Positions 46,940 to 56,595 of a DNA stretch of 64,000 nt are shown piece by piece (positions within the stretch are counted from its first letter, which is position 1; every line of letters begins with the position of its first letter). A model generated the notes under the pieces. It was given only the letters and a program-made list of their open reading frames with translations, made no database searches and was not told the DNA's origin. The translations under genes and the position numbers were made by a program. This DNA comes from Legionella sainthelensi. GTDB lineage: Bacteria > Pseudomonadota > Gammaproteobacteria > Legionellales > Legionellaceae. The stretch is from positions 2,057,501 to 2,121,500 of the forward strand of contig NZ_LR134388.1 of the NCBI RefSeq assembly GCF_900637685.1, given 5' to 3'.

Positions 46940-47516
46940 TGCTCTTCTCCAATGGAGACATTTCAGGCTTTGGATTGAGCAAAGATTGCATTTTAGAGAT
47001 ATCTGTTAACTTAATTTCTAAATTTTTGTTTACTGGTGTTTGTTGATTCAACGATAAATCGACAGGAGCAGGGTTATTTGCCGAAAATAGTTGTTGATTA
47101 TCTCTATTTTTTTGCCACCAAATACCAACAGCAACAATCACTCCCAAAGCAAATAAAAGAGTAAACCAACGAATAATATGTTCTGCTTTATGAGACTCGC
47201 GTTTACTTTGTTGCCACAAAGCACGTTCTGGTTTTCTCTCAATAAGGTATTGCTTATTAAATATAGCTAAATAAGGCTCGGGAGACGTGCCCAATAACTT
47301 GGCATAAGCGCGCAAATATCCTTTAACAAAAACAGGTTCAGGCAACAAATGAAACTCATTATTTTCAATTAATTCAATTATACGAGCTCTTAAATGAAGT
47401 TTATTCGCAACATATTCGATAGTATAACCCTTTTGTTCTCGTATAGAGGCAAGATGCGCTCCTGGATTCCTATCATTTTCTAGTATATTTTCATCCAGAG
47501 TGGTTATTGTGTTCAT
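46932..47516 (-). CDS. rodZ: RodZ-like helix-turn-helix membrane protein
   Basis: 194 residues. An N-terminal HTH domain (about 18-90, with [21 protein letters not shown] and [14 protein letters not shown]), one membrane helix ([21 protein letters not shown], about 112-133) and a short periplasmic tail. It links MreB to the cell-wall machinery. The periplasmic part is far shorter than in E. coli RodZ (337 residues), lacking the full beta-domain. It overlaps the pilW gene by 26 bases and hisS by 8. Confidence 0.85.
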   Translation of the reverse strand: MNTITTLDENILENDRNPGAHLASIREQKGYTIEYVANKLHLRARIIELIENNEFHLLPEPVFVKGYLRAYAKLLGTSPEPYLAIFNKQYLIERKPERALWQQSKRESHKAEHIIRWFTLLFALGVIVAVGIWWQKNRDNQQLFSANNPAPVDLSLNQQTPVNKNLEIKLTDISKMQSLLNPKPEMSPLEKSSD

Positions 47517-48279
47517 TATTTACTCCACTGTTATCAATATAGGAATTTAAATTGTTCATGCTTTGCTCATATTGTGCAGCAATATGATGCTGTCCTACTT
47601 TCTCAGAAATTTCTTTAGCTAAAGACAACAGTATTTTGTCATTTAAAACTAAATCGGGATGATTCTGTACTAAAGCAAAAGCAGTCTGCTCTTTTCCCGT
47701 TTTAATTTCTAATTTCAGCAATTCATATAAGGAGACCTTCCGTGAAGGATCTTGATTTAATGCCTTTGTGAAATAAAACATTGCCTTTTCATCATCAGGA
47801 ACAGATAACGCACATAGTCCTGCATTTTCATAAGCACCAGCAGTATGAATATATTGTAAATCATTGACTGCTTTTAAAAAGTATTTTTCAGCTTTTTTAT
47901 AATCACCTTGGCGACACAAGAATGCACCATAATTATTAAGCTGAGCTCCTCCGCTCCCGGTTAGAGATATTGCCTTTAAATAATACTTTTCTGCTTGTTC
48001 GAATTCTTTAGTTTGTTCAAAATAATAAGCCAATGCTGAATTTACATCGGGCGATGCAGGCTCTTGCTCAAATGCAGTAAGCAATTTCTTTTTCGCTCGC
48101 GGCCTGTCTCCTTGTTTTAAATAACCTAGCCCAAGCTGAACATTGTATGATGCAGCCTTGCCAAGATTGGGCTTTTTAAAATTTTGTTTTTCACTTTCTT
48201 CATTATGGGTACAGGCTTGCATCAACAAGCAAACCATAATCAACAAGGAATAAACCCTTTTTAGCACAATATCCCACAT
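47491..48279 (-). CDS. pilW: Type IV pilus biogenesis lipoprotein PilW/PilF
   Basis: About 262 residues. A lipoprotein signal (LLIMVCLLMQAC) is followed by TPR repeats (YNVQLGLGYLKQGDRPRAKKKL, NNYGAFLCRQGDYKKAEKYF and others). It assists assembly of the PilQ secretin. The start is uncertain: an in-frame ATG at 48303 overlaps a TATAAT element that may be the promoter, so the ATG at 48279, or a GTG a few codons later, is more likely. It lies in the conserved rlmN-pilW-rodZ order. Confidence 0.85.
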   Translation of the reverse strand: MWDIVLKRVYSLLIMVCLLMQACTHNEESEKQNFKKPNLGKAASYNVQLGLGYLKQGDRPRAKKKLLTAFEQEPASPDVNSALAYYFEQTKEFEQAEKYYLKAISLTGSGGAQLNNYGAFLCRQGDYKKAEKYFLKAVNDLQYIHTAGAYENAGLCALSVPDDEKAMFYFTKALNQDPSRKVSLYELLKLEIKTGKEQTAFALVQNHPDLVLNDKILLSLAKEISEKVGQHHIAAQYEQSMNNLNSYIDNSGVNNEHNNHSG

Positions 48280-48409
48280 TAAGGTTATAAAATGATTGGG
48301 CATTATAACCGCTTACTGATAAATTAAAAATGATTTGTCATAAATAATAAGGTTTGTTGACAATTCATTCTTCCCTCAATGCACTGAATCTTCTACATAT
48401 CTCTGAATT

Positions 48410-49540
48410 TTATTCATTTGTACGCTGTTCTTGGTCAGACTTGGATATAAAATGCATTTTTTGCCATTTTTCAGAGCGCCTTGTTCTGTCCTTTACATCC
48501 CCTGCTAATTGACCACATGCTGCGTCAATATCATCACCTCGTGTTCTACGAGTAATCGTGTTAATTCCATGAGCCATTAATTTTTCCCTAAATGCATCAA
48601 TTGTCTCCTGGGGAGAACGCTCATATTGTGTCATAGGAAATGGATTAAAAGGGATTAAGTTTACTTTTGCAGGAATATTACGTAATAGCTTAATTAATTG
48701 AGTTGCATGCTCAGGTTGATCGTTTACTCCTTTTAGCATCACGTATTCAAAAGTCACCTTTCTTCTAGGTTCATTTTTAAAATAAATTTTACACAAAGCC
48801 ATTAATTGAGCTAATGGATATTTCTTATTAATTGGGACAAGTTCATTTCTCAATTCGTCATTAGGTGCATGAAGAGAAACGGCTAACGCGACAGGACTTA
48901 CCTCTCTTAAACGTTCTAGATCCGGTAAAACCCCTGAGGTACTTAAAGTCACCCTCCTCTTTGATAATCCATATGCAAAATCATCCATCATAATATCCAT
49001 TGCCGAAACAACATTATCAAAATTAAGTAACGGTTCCCCCATCCCCATCATCACCACATTAGTGACTCTTTTGTCATGACTTCCATGGCTTTGTGACAGT
49101 TCACGAACAGCCAACCAAACCTGTCCAATAATTTCGGCTGTTGTTAGATTTCGATTAAAACCTTGTTTTGCTGTAGAACAAAAAGAGCAATTCAGCGCAC
49201 ATCCAACTTGAGAGGAGACGCATAAAGTGCCTCGATTAGCTTCAGGGATAAATACAGTTTCAATACAATTTCCACATTCAAGTTTTAATAACCACTTATG
49301 AGTTCCATCATTAGATTTTTGACAGGCGATTATTTCTGGTAATTTGATGTAAGACAATTGCGATAATTTTTCTCTGAGAGTTTTTCCTAAATTAGTCATT
49401 TGAGCGAAGTCAATTAGGCCTGCTTGATGAATCCACTGTATTATCTGCTGAGCTCGGTATGATTGCTCACCCCAGCTACTCAATAGTTCACGCATTTGTT
49501 GATAATTGTAATCCAGAAGATTTACTTTTTTTGCAGTCAA
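48410..49540 (-). CDS. rlmN: 23S rRNA (A2503-C2)/tRNA (A37-C2) methyltransferase
   Basis: 376-residue radical-SAM enzyme that methylates C2 of A2503 in 23S rRNA and A37 in some tRNAs. The cluster-binding motif [14 protein letters not shown] lies near residue 112. Further marks are [19 protein letters not shown], and the C-terminal [14 protein letters not shown] with the methyl-carrying Cys. It is between ndk and pilW, the usual order. Confidence 0.96.
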   Translation of the reverse strand: MTAKKVNLLDYNYQQMRELLSSWGEQSYRAQQIIQWIHQAGLIDFAQMTNLGKTLREKLSQLSYIKLPEIIACQKSNDGTHKWLLKLECGNCIETVFIPEANRGTLCVSSQVGCALNCSFCSTAKQGFNRNLTTAEIIGQVWLAVRELSQSHGSHDKRVTNVVMMGMGEPLLNFDNVVSAMDIMMDDFAYGLSKRRVTLSTSGVLPDLERLREVSPVALAVSLHAPNDELRNELVPINKKYPLAQLMALCKIYFKNEPRRKVTFEYVMLKGVNDQPEHATQLIKLLRNIPAKVNLIPFNPFPMTQYERSPQETIDAFREKLMAHGINTITRRTRGDDIDAACGQLAGDVKDRTRRSEKWQKMHFISKSDQEQRTNE

Positions 49541-49702
49541 TTTTTCACTCCAAATTTAATGGCACTAAGTAAGGATATGATTAAAGGATCAGGTAGCAAA
49601 GGTTGAAAGTGTACATCTCTGGACTTTAATCAAAATAATGAGCCTGGGCTACGCTTCATTCACCCCGGCTATTTAAAACAATCACTTAATGCCTTTAAAA
49701 TT

Positions 49703-50128
49703 TTATCTTTCGCAAATTTCATGTGGCTCAAAGAAGAACGCTATTTCACGAGTTGCATTTTCTAAACTATCCGAACCATGTACTGCATTCGCATCAATAC
49801 TGTCAGCAAAATCAGCTCGAATAGTTCCTGGGGCTGCCTCTTTAGGATTAGTTGCTCCCATAATTTCTCTATTTTTCAAGACAGCGTTTTCACCTTGTAA
49901 TACTTGAACCATTACTGGACCAGAAATCATGAATTCAACTAAATCTTTAAAAAATGGGCGTGCACGATGAATATCGTAAAAATTCTCTGCTTGCTCACGT
50001 GAAAGTTGCATCATCTTTGCTGCAATGATGTTTAGACCAGCATTTTCAAAACGTGTATAAATTTGACCAATTACAGATTTAGCTACTGCATCAGGTTTAA
50101 TAATTGACAATGTTAATTCTTTTGTCAT
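49703..50128 (-). CDS. ndk: Nucleoside diphosphate kinase
   Basis: 141 residues. It balances nucleoside triphosphates by phosphate transfer via a phosphohistidine. The active-site segment [20 protein letters not shown] contains the catalytic His; the N-terminus [14 protein letters not shown] is typical. The start at 50128 is chosen because GGAG lies 6 bases upstream and matches the family N-terminus; an upstream Met at 50164 lacks a ribosome site. Confidence 0.96.
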   Translation of the reverse strand: MTKELTLSIIKPDAVAKSVIGQIYTRFENAGLNIIAAKMMQLSREQAENFYDIHRARPFFKDLVEFMISGPVMVQVLQGENAVLKNREIMGATNPKEAAPGTIRADFADSIDANAVHGSDSLENATREIAFFFEPHEICER

Positions 50129-50251
50129 TACGCACTCCATAGGGGTTATGTTAAAGTGCAACATTATACACGAAATCCTTGTTCTATGGCTAATATAAAT
50201 TGATTTTTAAGTCAATGATTGGTTTATTTTTTAAACGGGATTTATTACTCT

Positions 50252-51139
50252 CTAATTGCCAGACCCTATACTCTTATCAAAATATAGAGGCTCTCTATTA
50301 ATCGCATCTTGTGATGGATCAATTTTATAATCAGGCAAAAATTTGAGAAGCTCGACAACACGAAGAATTGTATCGTAAAATTGATTCCGAAAAGCATTAG
50401 CAGATTCGGTTATTTCTTCGGCTCTAATAATATATTCCTTTATTTGCACATCAAAATCAGATTCAATTTGAAATATTTTTTCCAAATTGAAAACCATTCT
50501 TGCTTTGAGATCCTGGTTTAATGATGCTTTAAGTGTTTCATTCATTTTTTCAATAAAATGAAGTTTGTTTTCCTCTGTTTGATTATCCATTATGTTACAA
50601 TAAATCAAGGCGTGTCTAATTGCTTTACGAATTTCACTTTTAGTTCCCGAAAAATTCGCAGTTTTTAATGGGGACTTCAACGCATTAATCGCTTTTTCCA
50701 TTTCACTATTAAACATCTGCGTTACTTTTATAAGGACTGATTGACTTTCAGCAATGAGATAATCATGCTGGCCATGTGTTTTATGAAACTCATCACCAAG
50801 GGATATTAATTGTTGTCGCTCCCTTTCTAAAGCTTCCCGAGTTGCAGCACCTTGAGCCTCTTCATCTTTAGCACTTTCTCCAGACAACAAATAATCGATG
50901 AAAAGTTTTTGAGCGTAGACGTGATAATCATTTGCCTGTTCCAAAATAATGCCATTTAATACATTTCTTAATGGAACTTGCACTAGATGATGATATAAGC
51001 TAGTCGGAGTTTTAACTGCTTCAACCAGTTCTGCATATTCTAAATTAACTTGGTATTTACCCAAGATGCGTTCAGCCGTGATGGCGCCATAAGTAGAAAA
51101 CCAATGGCTTAATTCATTATTACCTTCTTCCCCGTTCAT
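50252..51139 (-). CDS. Hypothetical helical protein
   Basis: A 295-residue soluble, acidic, mostly helical protein. There is no signal peptide, membrane helix or recognised motif. Glu/Lys/Gln-rich segments around residues 105-160 and 190-250 may form coiled coils. It diverges from miaE. It is probably a genus-restricted protein; the effector possibility rests only on composition and context. Confidence 0.6.
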   Translation of the reverse strand: MNGEEGNNELSHWFSTYGAITAERILGKYQVNLEYAELVEAVKTPTSLYHHLVQVPLRNVLNGIILEQANDYHVYAQKLFIDYLLSGESAKDEEAQGAATREALERERQQLISLGDEFHKTHGQHDYLIAESQSVLIKVTQMFNSEMEKAINALKSPLKTANFSGTKSEIRKAIRHALIYCNIMDNQTEENKLHFIEKMNETLKASLNQDLKARMVFNLEKIFQIESDFDVQIKEYIIRAEEITESANAFRNQFYDTILRVVELLKFLPDYKIDPSQDAINREPLYFDKSIGSGN

Positions 51140-51213
51140 TTTTCATCCGATTTAATTTTTTTAAAGTATGTGATATAAGACAGCTTATTTTAATAAGTAT
51201 AGTGTATTCATAG

Positions 51214-51837
51214 ATGTTAAAACGATTAGATACTGATTTACAATCAGTAAATGATTTTCTGAGGATAAAAACACCTCAACAATGGTTGGAGTATGCAGCA
51301 AAACACATTCCTTTACTGTTAATTGATCATGCTCATTGTGAACGTAAAGCAGCCGCAAGTGCCATCAATTTCATCAGTAAATATCCAGAAAAAAAGGAAT
51401 TAGTCGAAGTCATGTCGCCTTTGGCACGTGAGGAGCTGCTTCACTTTGAAAAAGTGATACAAATTATGCTTCGCAAAGGCATTCAATTTAGTCCTTTGCA
51501 GCCTTCTGGATATGCAACTCAAATGCATAAGCAGGTTACAAGCAGAGATATGATTCAGCGTTTATGTGATCAGCTTATAATTGGTGCCATCATTGAAGCA
51601 CGTTCATGCGAGCGTTTCCATGCCATTATTCCTTACCTTGAAGACCATGATTTAGTAAAATTTTACAGTACTTTAATTAAATCAGAAGCCCGACATTTCG
51701 AAGATTACTTGCGGCTAGCGAAATTATACGGTGGGGATATTGAAAGCCGACTCAACATCTTTTTATCTTTGGAGAATAGCTTTATTTTGGCAACAGATAC
51801 GGTATTTCGTTTTCATAGCGGAATACCGTATCAATAA
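51214..51837 (+). CDS. miaE: tRNA-(ms2io6A)-hydroxylase
   Basis: A 207-residue di-iron enzyme that hydroxylates the isopentenyl group of ms2i6A37 in tRNA. The ferritin-like helices carry the metal ligands in LLIDHAHCERKAAA, PLAREELLHFEKV, EARSCERFHAI and SEARHFEDYLRLAK (ExxH pairs). The length matches the family. It stands alone, 5 bases before the stop of the convergent coiled-coil gene. Confidence 0.93.
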   Translation: MLKRLDTDLQSVNDFLRIKTPQQWLEYAAKHIPLLLIDHAHCERKAAASAINFISKYPEKKELVEVMSPLAREELLHFEKVIQIMLRKGIQFSPLQPSGYATQMHKQVTSRDMIQRLCDQLIIGAIIEARSCERFHAIIPYLEDHDLVKFYSTLIKSEARHFEDYLRLAKLYGGDIESRLNIFLSLENSFILATDTVFRFHSGIPYQ

Positions 51838-51841
51838 AATC

Positions 51842-52747
51842 TCATCTCATTGAAGGAGACGGCGGTGCTTCTTCAATAGTCAGTTCAGCATTTGCTGGAT
51901 TTTTTAGAAATTCAGCAAGGCTTGGTTTTAAGCTATTGAACGTATCTTCATCTAAATATTTACCAGTAGTGGGATTCATATACTTATTTGGCTCTCCGGG
52001 CACTGGTTGGAAATCATTTTCAATTAACCACGCATCAATAAGAGCTCTAAATGCTTCATTTGCGGGGTGAGGCTCTGAGCTAGGTATCTTTATCGGCTGG
52101 TTCTTATCATCAAGCTTTGGTTTTCCGGTTTTTTCATCCATTTCATATTTAAGATTCCCTTTTTCATCTCGTTCGTAAACTACCAGTGGAGCACCATCTT
52201 TACGAGTTAACGAAGCAACATCTAGCTTCCCATCTTTAAATGTAACATTGTGGTGAAGGGTAGGCAGGTCAATGTTAGGATCACCTTTAAGGGCATCACG
52301 CATATTACTCTTTAACTTAAGCCATGCTTTACCAATTGGATCTTCATTTTTCTCATATACATATTTGTTATAAAATTCGCCAAAAGTTTGATCAACTGAT
52401 ACATTGATTGCTTTGTTCATTTTGCCAAACATATTCAACAAAGACATCATTGACGCACGATAGTCTTGATAAGAGTTTTGTTCTGGTTTCATGGCTTCGT
52501 CAGCAAGGCGGTTGACTTCCTCCCAAAGAGTCGTTTCTTGCTGAGTCCCTTTATGGAGTATATGCCTATTTCTAAGCTCCTCCATTGCCTGAGCATACTC
52601 CATGCGCCGCTTAAGCATTTGCGCATTTTGGTAGTCTTGGGTTATTCTTTCATTTTCTTCTCTACGGAACTCCTCTGCGGCTTTTGCAGATTTTTCCTGT
52701 GCTTCGGCCATTTTTTTCGCATATTCATCATCTTTACTACTAGTCAT
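51842..52747 (-). CDS. Hypothetical charged helical protein, candidate effector
   Basis: About 301 residues. The first 75 residues are extremely charged and predicted coiled coil (YAKKMAEAQEKSAKAAEEF..). The C-terminal half is rich in Pro, Asp and Lys. There is no signal peptide and no recognised domain. The start at 52747 (MTSSKDDEY) is preferred because GAGG lies 6 bases upstream. An alternative is a Met 5 codons earlier. The role is unknown; Legionella effectors often look like this, but no translocation signal can be demonstrated by eye. Confidence 0.6.
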   Translation of the reverse strand: MTSSKDDEYAKKMAEAQEKSAKAAEEFRREENERITQDYQNAQMLKRRMEYAQAMEELRNRHILHKGTQQETTLWEEVNRLADEAMKPEQNSYQDYRASMMSLLNMFGKMNKAINVSVDQTFGEFYNKYVYEKNEDPIGKAWLKLKSNMRDALKGDPNIDLPTLHHNVTFKDGKLDVASLTRKDGAPLVVYERDEKGNLKYEMDEKTGKPKLDDKNQPIKIPSSEPHPANEAFRALIDAWLIENDFQPVPGEPNKYMNPTTGKYLDEDTFNSLKPSLAEFLKNPANAELTIEEAPPSPSMR

Positions 52748-52767
52748 ACTCAGCCTCTCCACAAAAA

Positions 52768-53487
52768 TTAAATATGAGCAAAACAGAGCCCTTTTGTATT
52801 ATCATAACACAACAACTGAGGTTTGTCATCCCAATCACTTAATACATAACGTCTTAATTTTTCCAAATTATTTTCATAAATAGTTATACCCGGTTTATGA
52901 GTATGTCCATGAATTAATTGCGTGATTTTATAATACACCATATGTTGAATAATCACTTCTGAAACCACATCCATTTCTTCCACAGATTTATTTAGATTCA
53001 TCTGACTTCGATAACGCACTTGACTCACCAAACGCTGGCGCAATTTTAGCGGGAGCTTTAGAAAAAAGTAGGGAAATAGCTTATTTCTGGTTAATCGCCT
53101 AAACCGTTGATGTGCGAAGTCTTTAGTACAATAACGATCTCCATGAACTAAAAGTATCTTTTCTTGTCCTAACTTAATAATAGTGGGTTCAGATAAAATC
53201 GTCCAGCCTGCAAGTTGGGCAAAATCCCTGCCCAATAAAAAATCACGATTACCATGCATGTAAAAAATATTTATTCCTTGATTTTTCAAAGCATGTAATT
53301 GAAGAGCGATACCTCTACTCCACTCATCAATTGAATCATCTCCTGCCCATGCATGGAAAAAATCTCCCAAAATATAAATATTTTTAACAGAGACTTTTGC
53401 CCATTCAATAAATTGATTAAAACGCTCTTGAATCTTATGATCCTCTGGGTGCAAATGTAGGTCTGAAATAAAAACAACATCTATCAT
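52768..53487 (-). CDS. lpxH: UDP-2,3-diacylglucosamine hydrolase
   Basis: 239-residue calcineurin-like metallophosphoesterase of lipid A synthesis, releasing UMP to form lipid X. Metal ligands are seen in SDLHLHPED, GDFFHAWAGDD, GNRDFLLG, HGDRYC and HGHTHKPG. It overlaps the minC stop by 4 bases, so it is coupled to minC. It is a peripheral protein of the inner membrane. Confidence 0.95.
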   Translation of the reverse strand: MIDVVFISDLHLHPEDHKIQERFNQFIEWAKVSVKNIYILGDFFHAWAGDDSIDEWSRGIALQLHALKNQGINIFYMHGNRDFLLGRDFAQLAGWTILSEPTIIKLGQEKILLVHGDRYCTKDFAHQRFRRLTRNKLFPYFFLKLPLKLRQRLVSQVRYRSQMNLNKSVEEMDVVSEVIIQHMVYYKITQLIHGHTHKPGITIYENNLEKLRRYVLSDWDDKPQLLCYDNTKGLCFAHI

Positions 53488-54182
53488 AAAGGCTCAATGT
53501 GTATGTGTTCGTCTAATAAATAAATTTGACAAGGTTTATTACAAGGTTCTATTGCATCACTTAAGCGATAAAAACCTGCAATTGATACTAATTCTGCCTC
53601 AAGTGAGTGACAAAAAATCCGCGCTTCTTTATCTCCAGAAATACCAGCTAAAGCCCTTCCTCTTAAAGCACCATAAACATGGATGCTTCCATCAGCTAAC
53701 AATTCAGCGCCATGACTCACTGAAGAAGTAACAATAAGATCAGTACCTTTGGCCACCACTTGTTGTCCTGATCGAACAGGAGTAGTAAGTAATTTAGCCG
53801 TTGTTTTCACTGTATCATGATGCGTGTTCTCAATAGTTTCGACGATAGGCTTATCCTGATTCGAAGAGGCATGCAACACAGCTAAACCGTGACATTGTGC
53901 TACAGAATGATGCAGTGCAGTTCCACCTTGAATAGCAACAGGAATCATGCCATGAGTTCGAGCAGCCTGGACTAATGCTTGTAAATCAAACTCCAGATGT
54001 TGAACGGCAGATAAATCAAAAACCACAGGAATATGTTCAAATAATTTTGGTGCTTTATTTATTGTATCATGGAGTTGGTGTGAAAAAAGATTAATGTTTG
54101 TATTTAATACATGTAATACAGTAAATGTATAAAGACGCCCTTTTAATTTAAACGCTTGTATCTGTGTTGTATTTTCACTCAT
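53484..54182 (-). CDS. minC: Septum site-determining protein MinC
   Basis: About 232 residues. It has an N-terminal FtsZ-inhibiting domain (to about residue 100) and the C-terminal beta-helix VRSGQQVVAKGTDLIVTSS..HGAELLADGSIHVYG..RGRALAGI..GDKEARIFC, which binds MinD. It blocks FtsZ assembly at the poles. The start at 54182 (MSENTTQ) is likely; an earlier in-frame Met at 54203 is less typical. minD and minE are not adjacent, so the Min genes are split. Confidence 0.93.
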   Translation of the reverse strand: MSENTTQIQAFKLKGRLYTFTVLHVLNTNINLFSHQLHDTINKAPKLFEHIPVVFDLSAVQHLEFDLQALVQAARTHGMIPVAIQGGTALHHSVAQCHGLAVLHASSNQDKPIVETIENTHHDTVKTTAKLLTTPVRSGQQVVAKGTDLIVTSSVSHGAELLADGSIHVYGALRGRALAGISGDKEARIFCHSLEAELVSIAGFYRLSDAIEPCNKPCQIYLLDEHIHIEPL

Positions 54183-54253
54183 GAGTATGATATCCATAAT
54201 CAATATTTTTGTTTATACTAACATGTGAAAACCAATAACAGAAGGATATTAAG

Positions 54254-55966
54254 GTGGATAAACGGTGGTTTGAACAATATCAAAAAGGAGTTCCTCATGA
54301 AATTGACCCTAGTCAATATTCTTCCCTTGTAGCTTTGTTTAAAGAATCATGTACTCGTTATGCTCATAAACCATCATATACCAATATGGGGCACAGTATT
54401 ACATTTGCAGAACTAAATACATTAAGCCGTGATTTTGCTGCCTACCTGCAACAACTTAACTTAAAAAAAGGAGCGCGAGTTGCCATTATGCTTCCTAACG
54501 TTCTCCAATATCCGGTAGCCTTATTTGCTATTTTGCGAGCGGGCTATGTTGTAGTTAACACAAATCCGCTCTATACGACTGATGAACTCGTTCATCAAAT
54601 GAATGATTCCGGAGCTGAAGCAATCATAGTACTTGCAAATTTTGCAAAAACTGTTGAAAAAGGATTAAGCTCGATTCCTGCTTTAAAACATGTTCTTGTC
54701 ACCGAAGTAGGCGATTTATTTCCTACGATAAAACGAATCATTGTCAATTCCATAGTGAAATACGTAAAAAAAGGAGTACCGGCTTATCACATTCCTCATG
54801 CAGTAGCCTTTAATTATGCGTTATTGGAAGGAAAACAAGCTCCATTACATCACGTGGACTTAACTCATGATGATATTGCATTTCTCCAATATACAGGAGG
54901 AACAACTGGTGTAGCTAAAGGTGCTATTTTAACACATGGCAATATGATAGCTAATATTTTGCAAGCTGATTCATGGATAAAGCCTTTAGGTTTAGATAAT
55001 GATGAGATTATTGTAACTGCGATTCCTCTATATCATGTTTTTTCCCTTACTGCTAATTGTCTGACCTTCTTAAAAGAAGGCGCAAAAAATGTACTCATAA
55101 CAAATCCTCGTGATATGGGAAATTTTATTAAAGAGATTAAAAATGTTCGTTTTACTGCTATTACTGGTGTAAATACTTTATTTAACGGTTTATTAAACCA
55201 TCCACAATTTAAAGATGTTGATTTCAGTAGATTAAAAATTGCCCTTTCTGGTGGAATGGCATTACAAAAAAGTGTTGCACTTAAGTGGCTCGAAGTGACT
55301 AAGACCCCTGTCTTAGAGGCATATGGCTTAACAGAAACAAGTCCCGCAGCCATCATGAATCCCATGAATCTTACAGAATACACTGGCAGTATAGGAGTAC
55401 CTATTTCATCTACTGAGGTAGCTATTGTCGACGACAACGAGAATGAAGTTCCTATAGGGACAAGTGGCGAAATATGTATTAAAGGACCACAGGTAACTCC
55501 TGGCTATTGGAAGCGACCCGATGAAACAGCCTTAGTTTTTACTAAGAATGGCTATTTGAAGACTGGAGACATAGGGAGAATGGATGAAGAGGGTTTTATT
55601 TATTTAGTTGATCGAAAAAAGGACATGCTGTTAGTCTCTGGATTTAATGTTTATCCTAATGAAATAGAGCAGGTAATAGGGATGCATCCTGGTGTGTTAG
55701 AGGTTGGTGTTGTTGGTATTTTTGATAAGGATTCTGGTGAGCGCGTCAAAGCATGTATTGTAAAAAAAGATCCTAATCTTACTGCTGAACAAGTTATTTC
55801 TTATTGCCGTGAGCATTTAACTGCATATAAAGTTCCTAAAGAGGTCGAGTTTTATAAGGAACTTCCAAAAACAAATGTGGGTAAAATCCTCCGCCGTGCA
55901 CTTAAAAACTCGCAAGACACTCCCTCTCCGAGTCTATCAAGTAAAAAACCTGCTGTTGCAGTATAA
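54254..55966 (+). CDS. fadD: Long-chain fatty-acid-CoA ligase
   Basis: 570-residue adenylate-forming enzyme that activates long-chain fatty acids with ATP and CoA. The AMP-binding P-loop YTGGTTGVAKGA lies near residue 216, AYGLTETSP near 357, and the hinge and motif TGDIGRMDEEGFIYLVDRKKDML near 440. The catalytic Lys is in KTNVGKILRRALK. The start is GTG at 54254 with GAAGGA about 8 bases upstream. It diverges from minC. Confidence 0.93.
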   Translation: MDKRWFEQYQKGVPHEIDPSQYSSLVALFKESCTRYAHKPSYTNMGHSITFAELNTLSRDFAAYLQQLNLKKGARVAIMLPNVLQYPVALFAILRAGYVVVNTNPLYTTDELVHQMNDSGAEAIIVLANFAKTVEKGLSSIPALKHVLVTEVGDLFPTIKRIIVNSIVKYVKKGVPAYHIPHAVAFNYALLEGKQAPLHHVDLTHDDIAFLQYTGGTTGVAKGAILTHGNMIANILQADSWIKPLGLDNDEIIVTAIPLYHVFSLTANCLTFLKEGAKNVLITNPRDMGNFIKEIKNVRFTAITGVNTLFNGLLNHPQFKDVDFSRLKIALSGGMALQKSVALKWLEVTKTPVLEAYGLTETSPAAIMNPMNLTEYTGSIGVPISSTEVAIVDDNENEVPIGTSGEICIKGPQVTPGYWKRPDETALVFTKNGYLKTGDIGRMDEEGFIYLVDRKKDMLLVSGFNVYPNEIEQVIGMHPGVLEVGVVGIFDKDSGERVKACIVKKDPNLTAEQVISYCREHLTAYKVPKEVEFYKELPKTNVGKILRRALKNSQDTPSPSLSSKKPAVAV

Positions 55967-56091
55967 AAATAGCCTAGAGACGCTTTATTGTAGGTGTGGT
56001 CGTTTTATTGACCCACCAATAACTCCTTGTAATCTGTACAATAGAGAAGTACATTGATGTTGATTCTATTCTCGGGGGGCTTGTCAGGGAT

Positions 56092-56595
56092 TTATTTTAC
56101 CAATTGCTGCATTATCCTAGCTGTTGCCCCCCAGACCCAATCTTCATTTGCTGTGAATTCACACGTCTTGTACCTAAGTCCATTACGTTCAATCATAAAA
56201 GTTCTATAATTCTTTGGATTTTGCACTAATGACATGGGAATAGAAATGACACTTACCACCTCCTGAACATTTAAATGATAAGGATGTATTGAGCTTATAC
56301 CTGCAAACCAAGGATGAATAATGCTTCCTAAGAGTGTTTTTTGGATCTTTAATTCTTTTATTAGGGTTACACGATGAGGATTAATACCCAGCTCTTCATT
56401 CAACTCTCTAAGTGCAGTAGCATAGTAATTTTCATCACTCTCCTCCCACACTCCACCAGGAAAACAAATTTCACCCGGGTGCGTCCGAAGTTGATCGCTC
56501 CTTTTAGTGAGAATTAATGAGTCAGACTCTTGTTCATAAAGAACAATCACGGCTGAATTTGTAAAACCATTTGCTATTAATTCATTTGAGGCCAT
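56092..56595 (-). CDS. NUDIX hydrolase, CoA pyrophosphatase-like
   Basis: 167 residues. The Nudix box GGVWEESDENYYATALRELNEELGI (near residue 47) matches GX5EX7REUXEEXGU. The preceding LTKRSDQLRTHPGEICFPGG is the signature of the CoA-pyrophosphatase (NudL) subgroup, which cleaves CoA or oxidised CoA to phosphopantetheine and ADP. Its start overlaps the pabB stop by 14 bases, so the two are cotranscribed. Confidence 0.9.
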   Translation of the reverse strand: MASNELIANGFTNSAVIVLYEQESDSLILTKRSDQLRTHPGEICFPGGVWEESDENYYATALRELNEELGINPHRVTLIKELKIQKTLLGSIIHPWFAGISSIHPYHLNVQEVVSVISIPMSLVQNPKNYRTFMIERNGLRYKTCEFTANEDWVWGATARIMQQLVK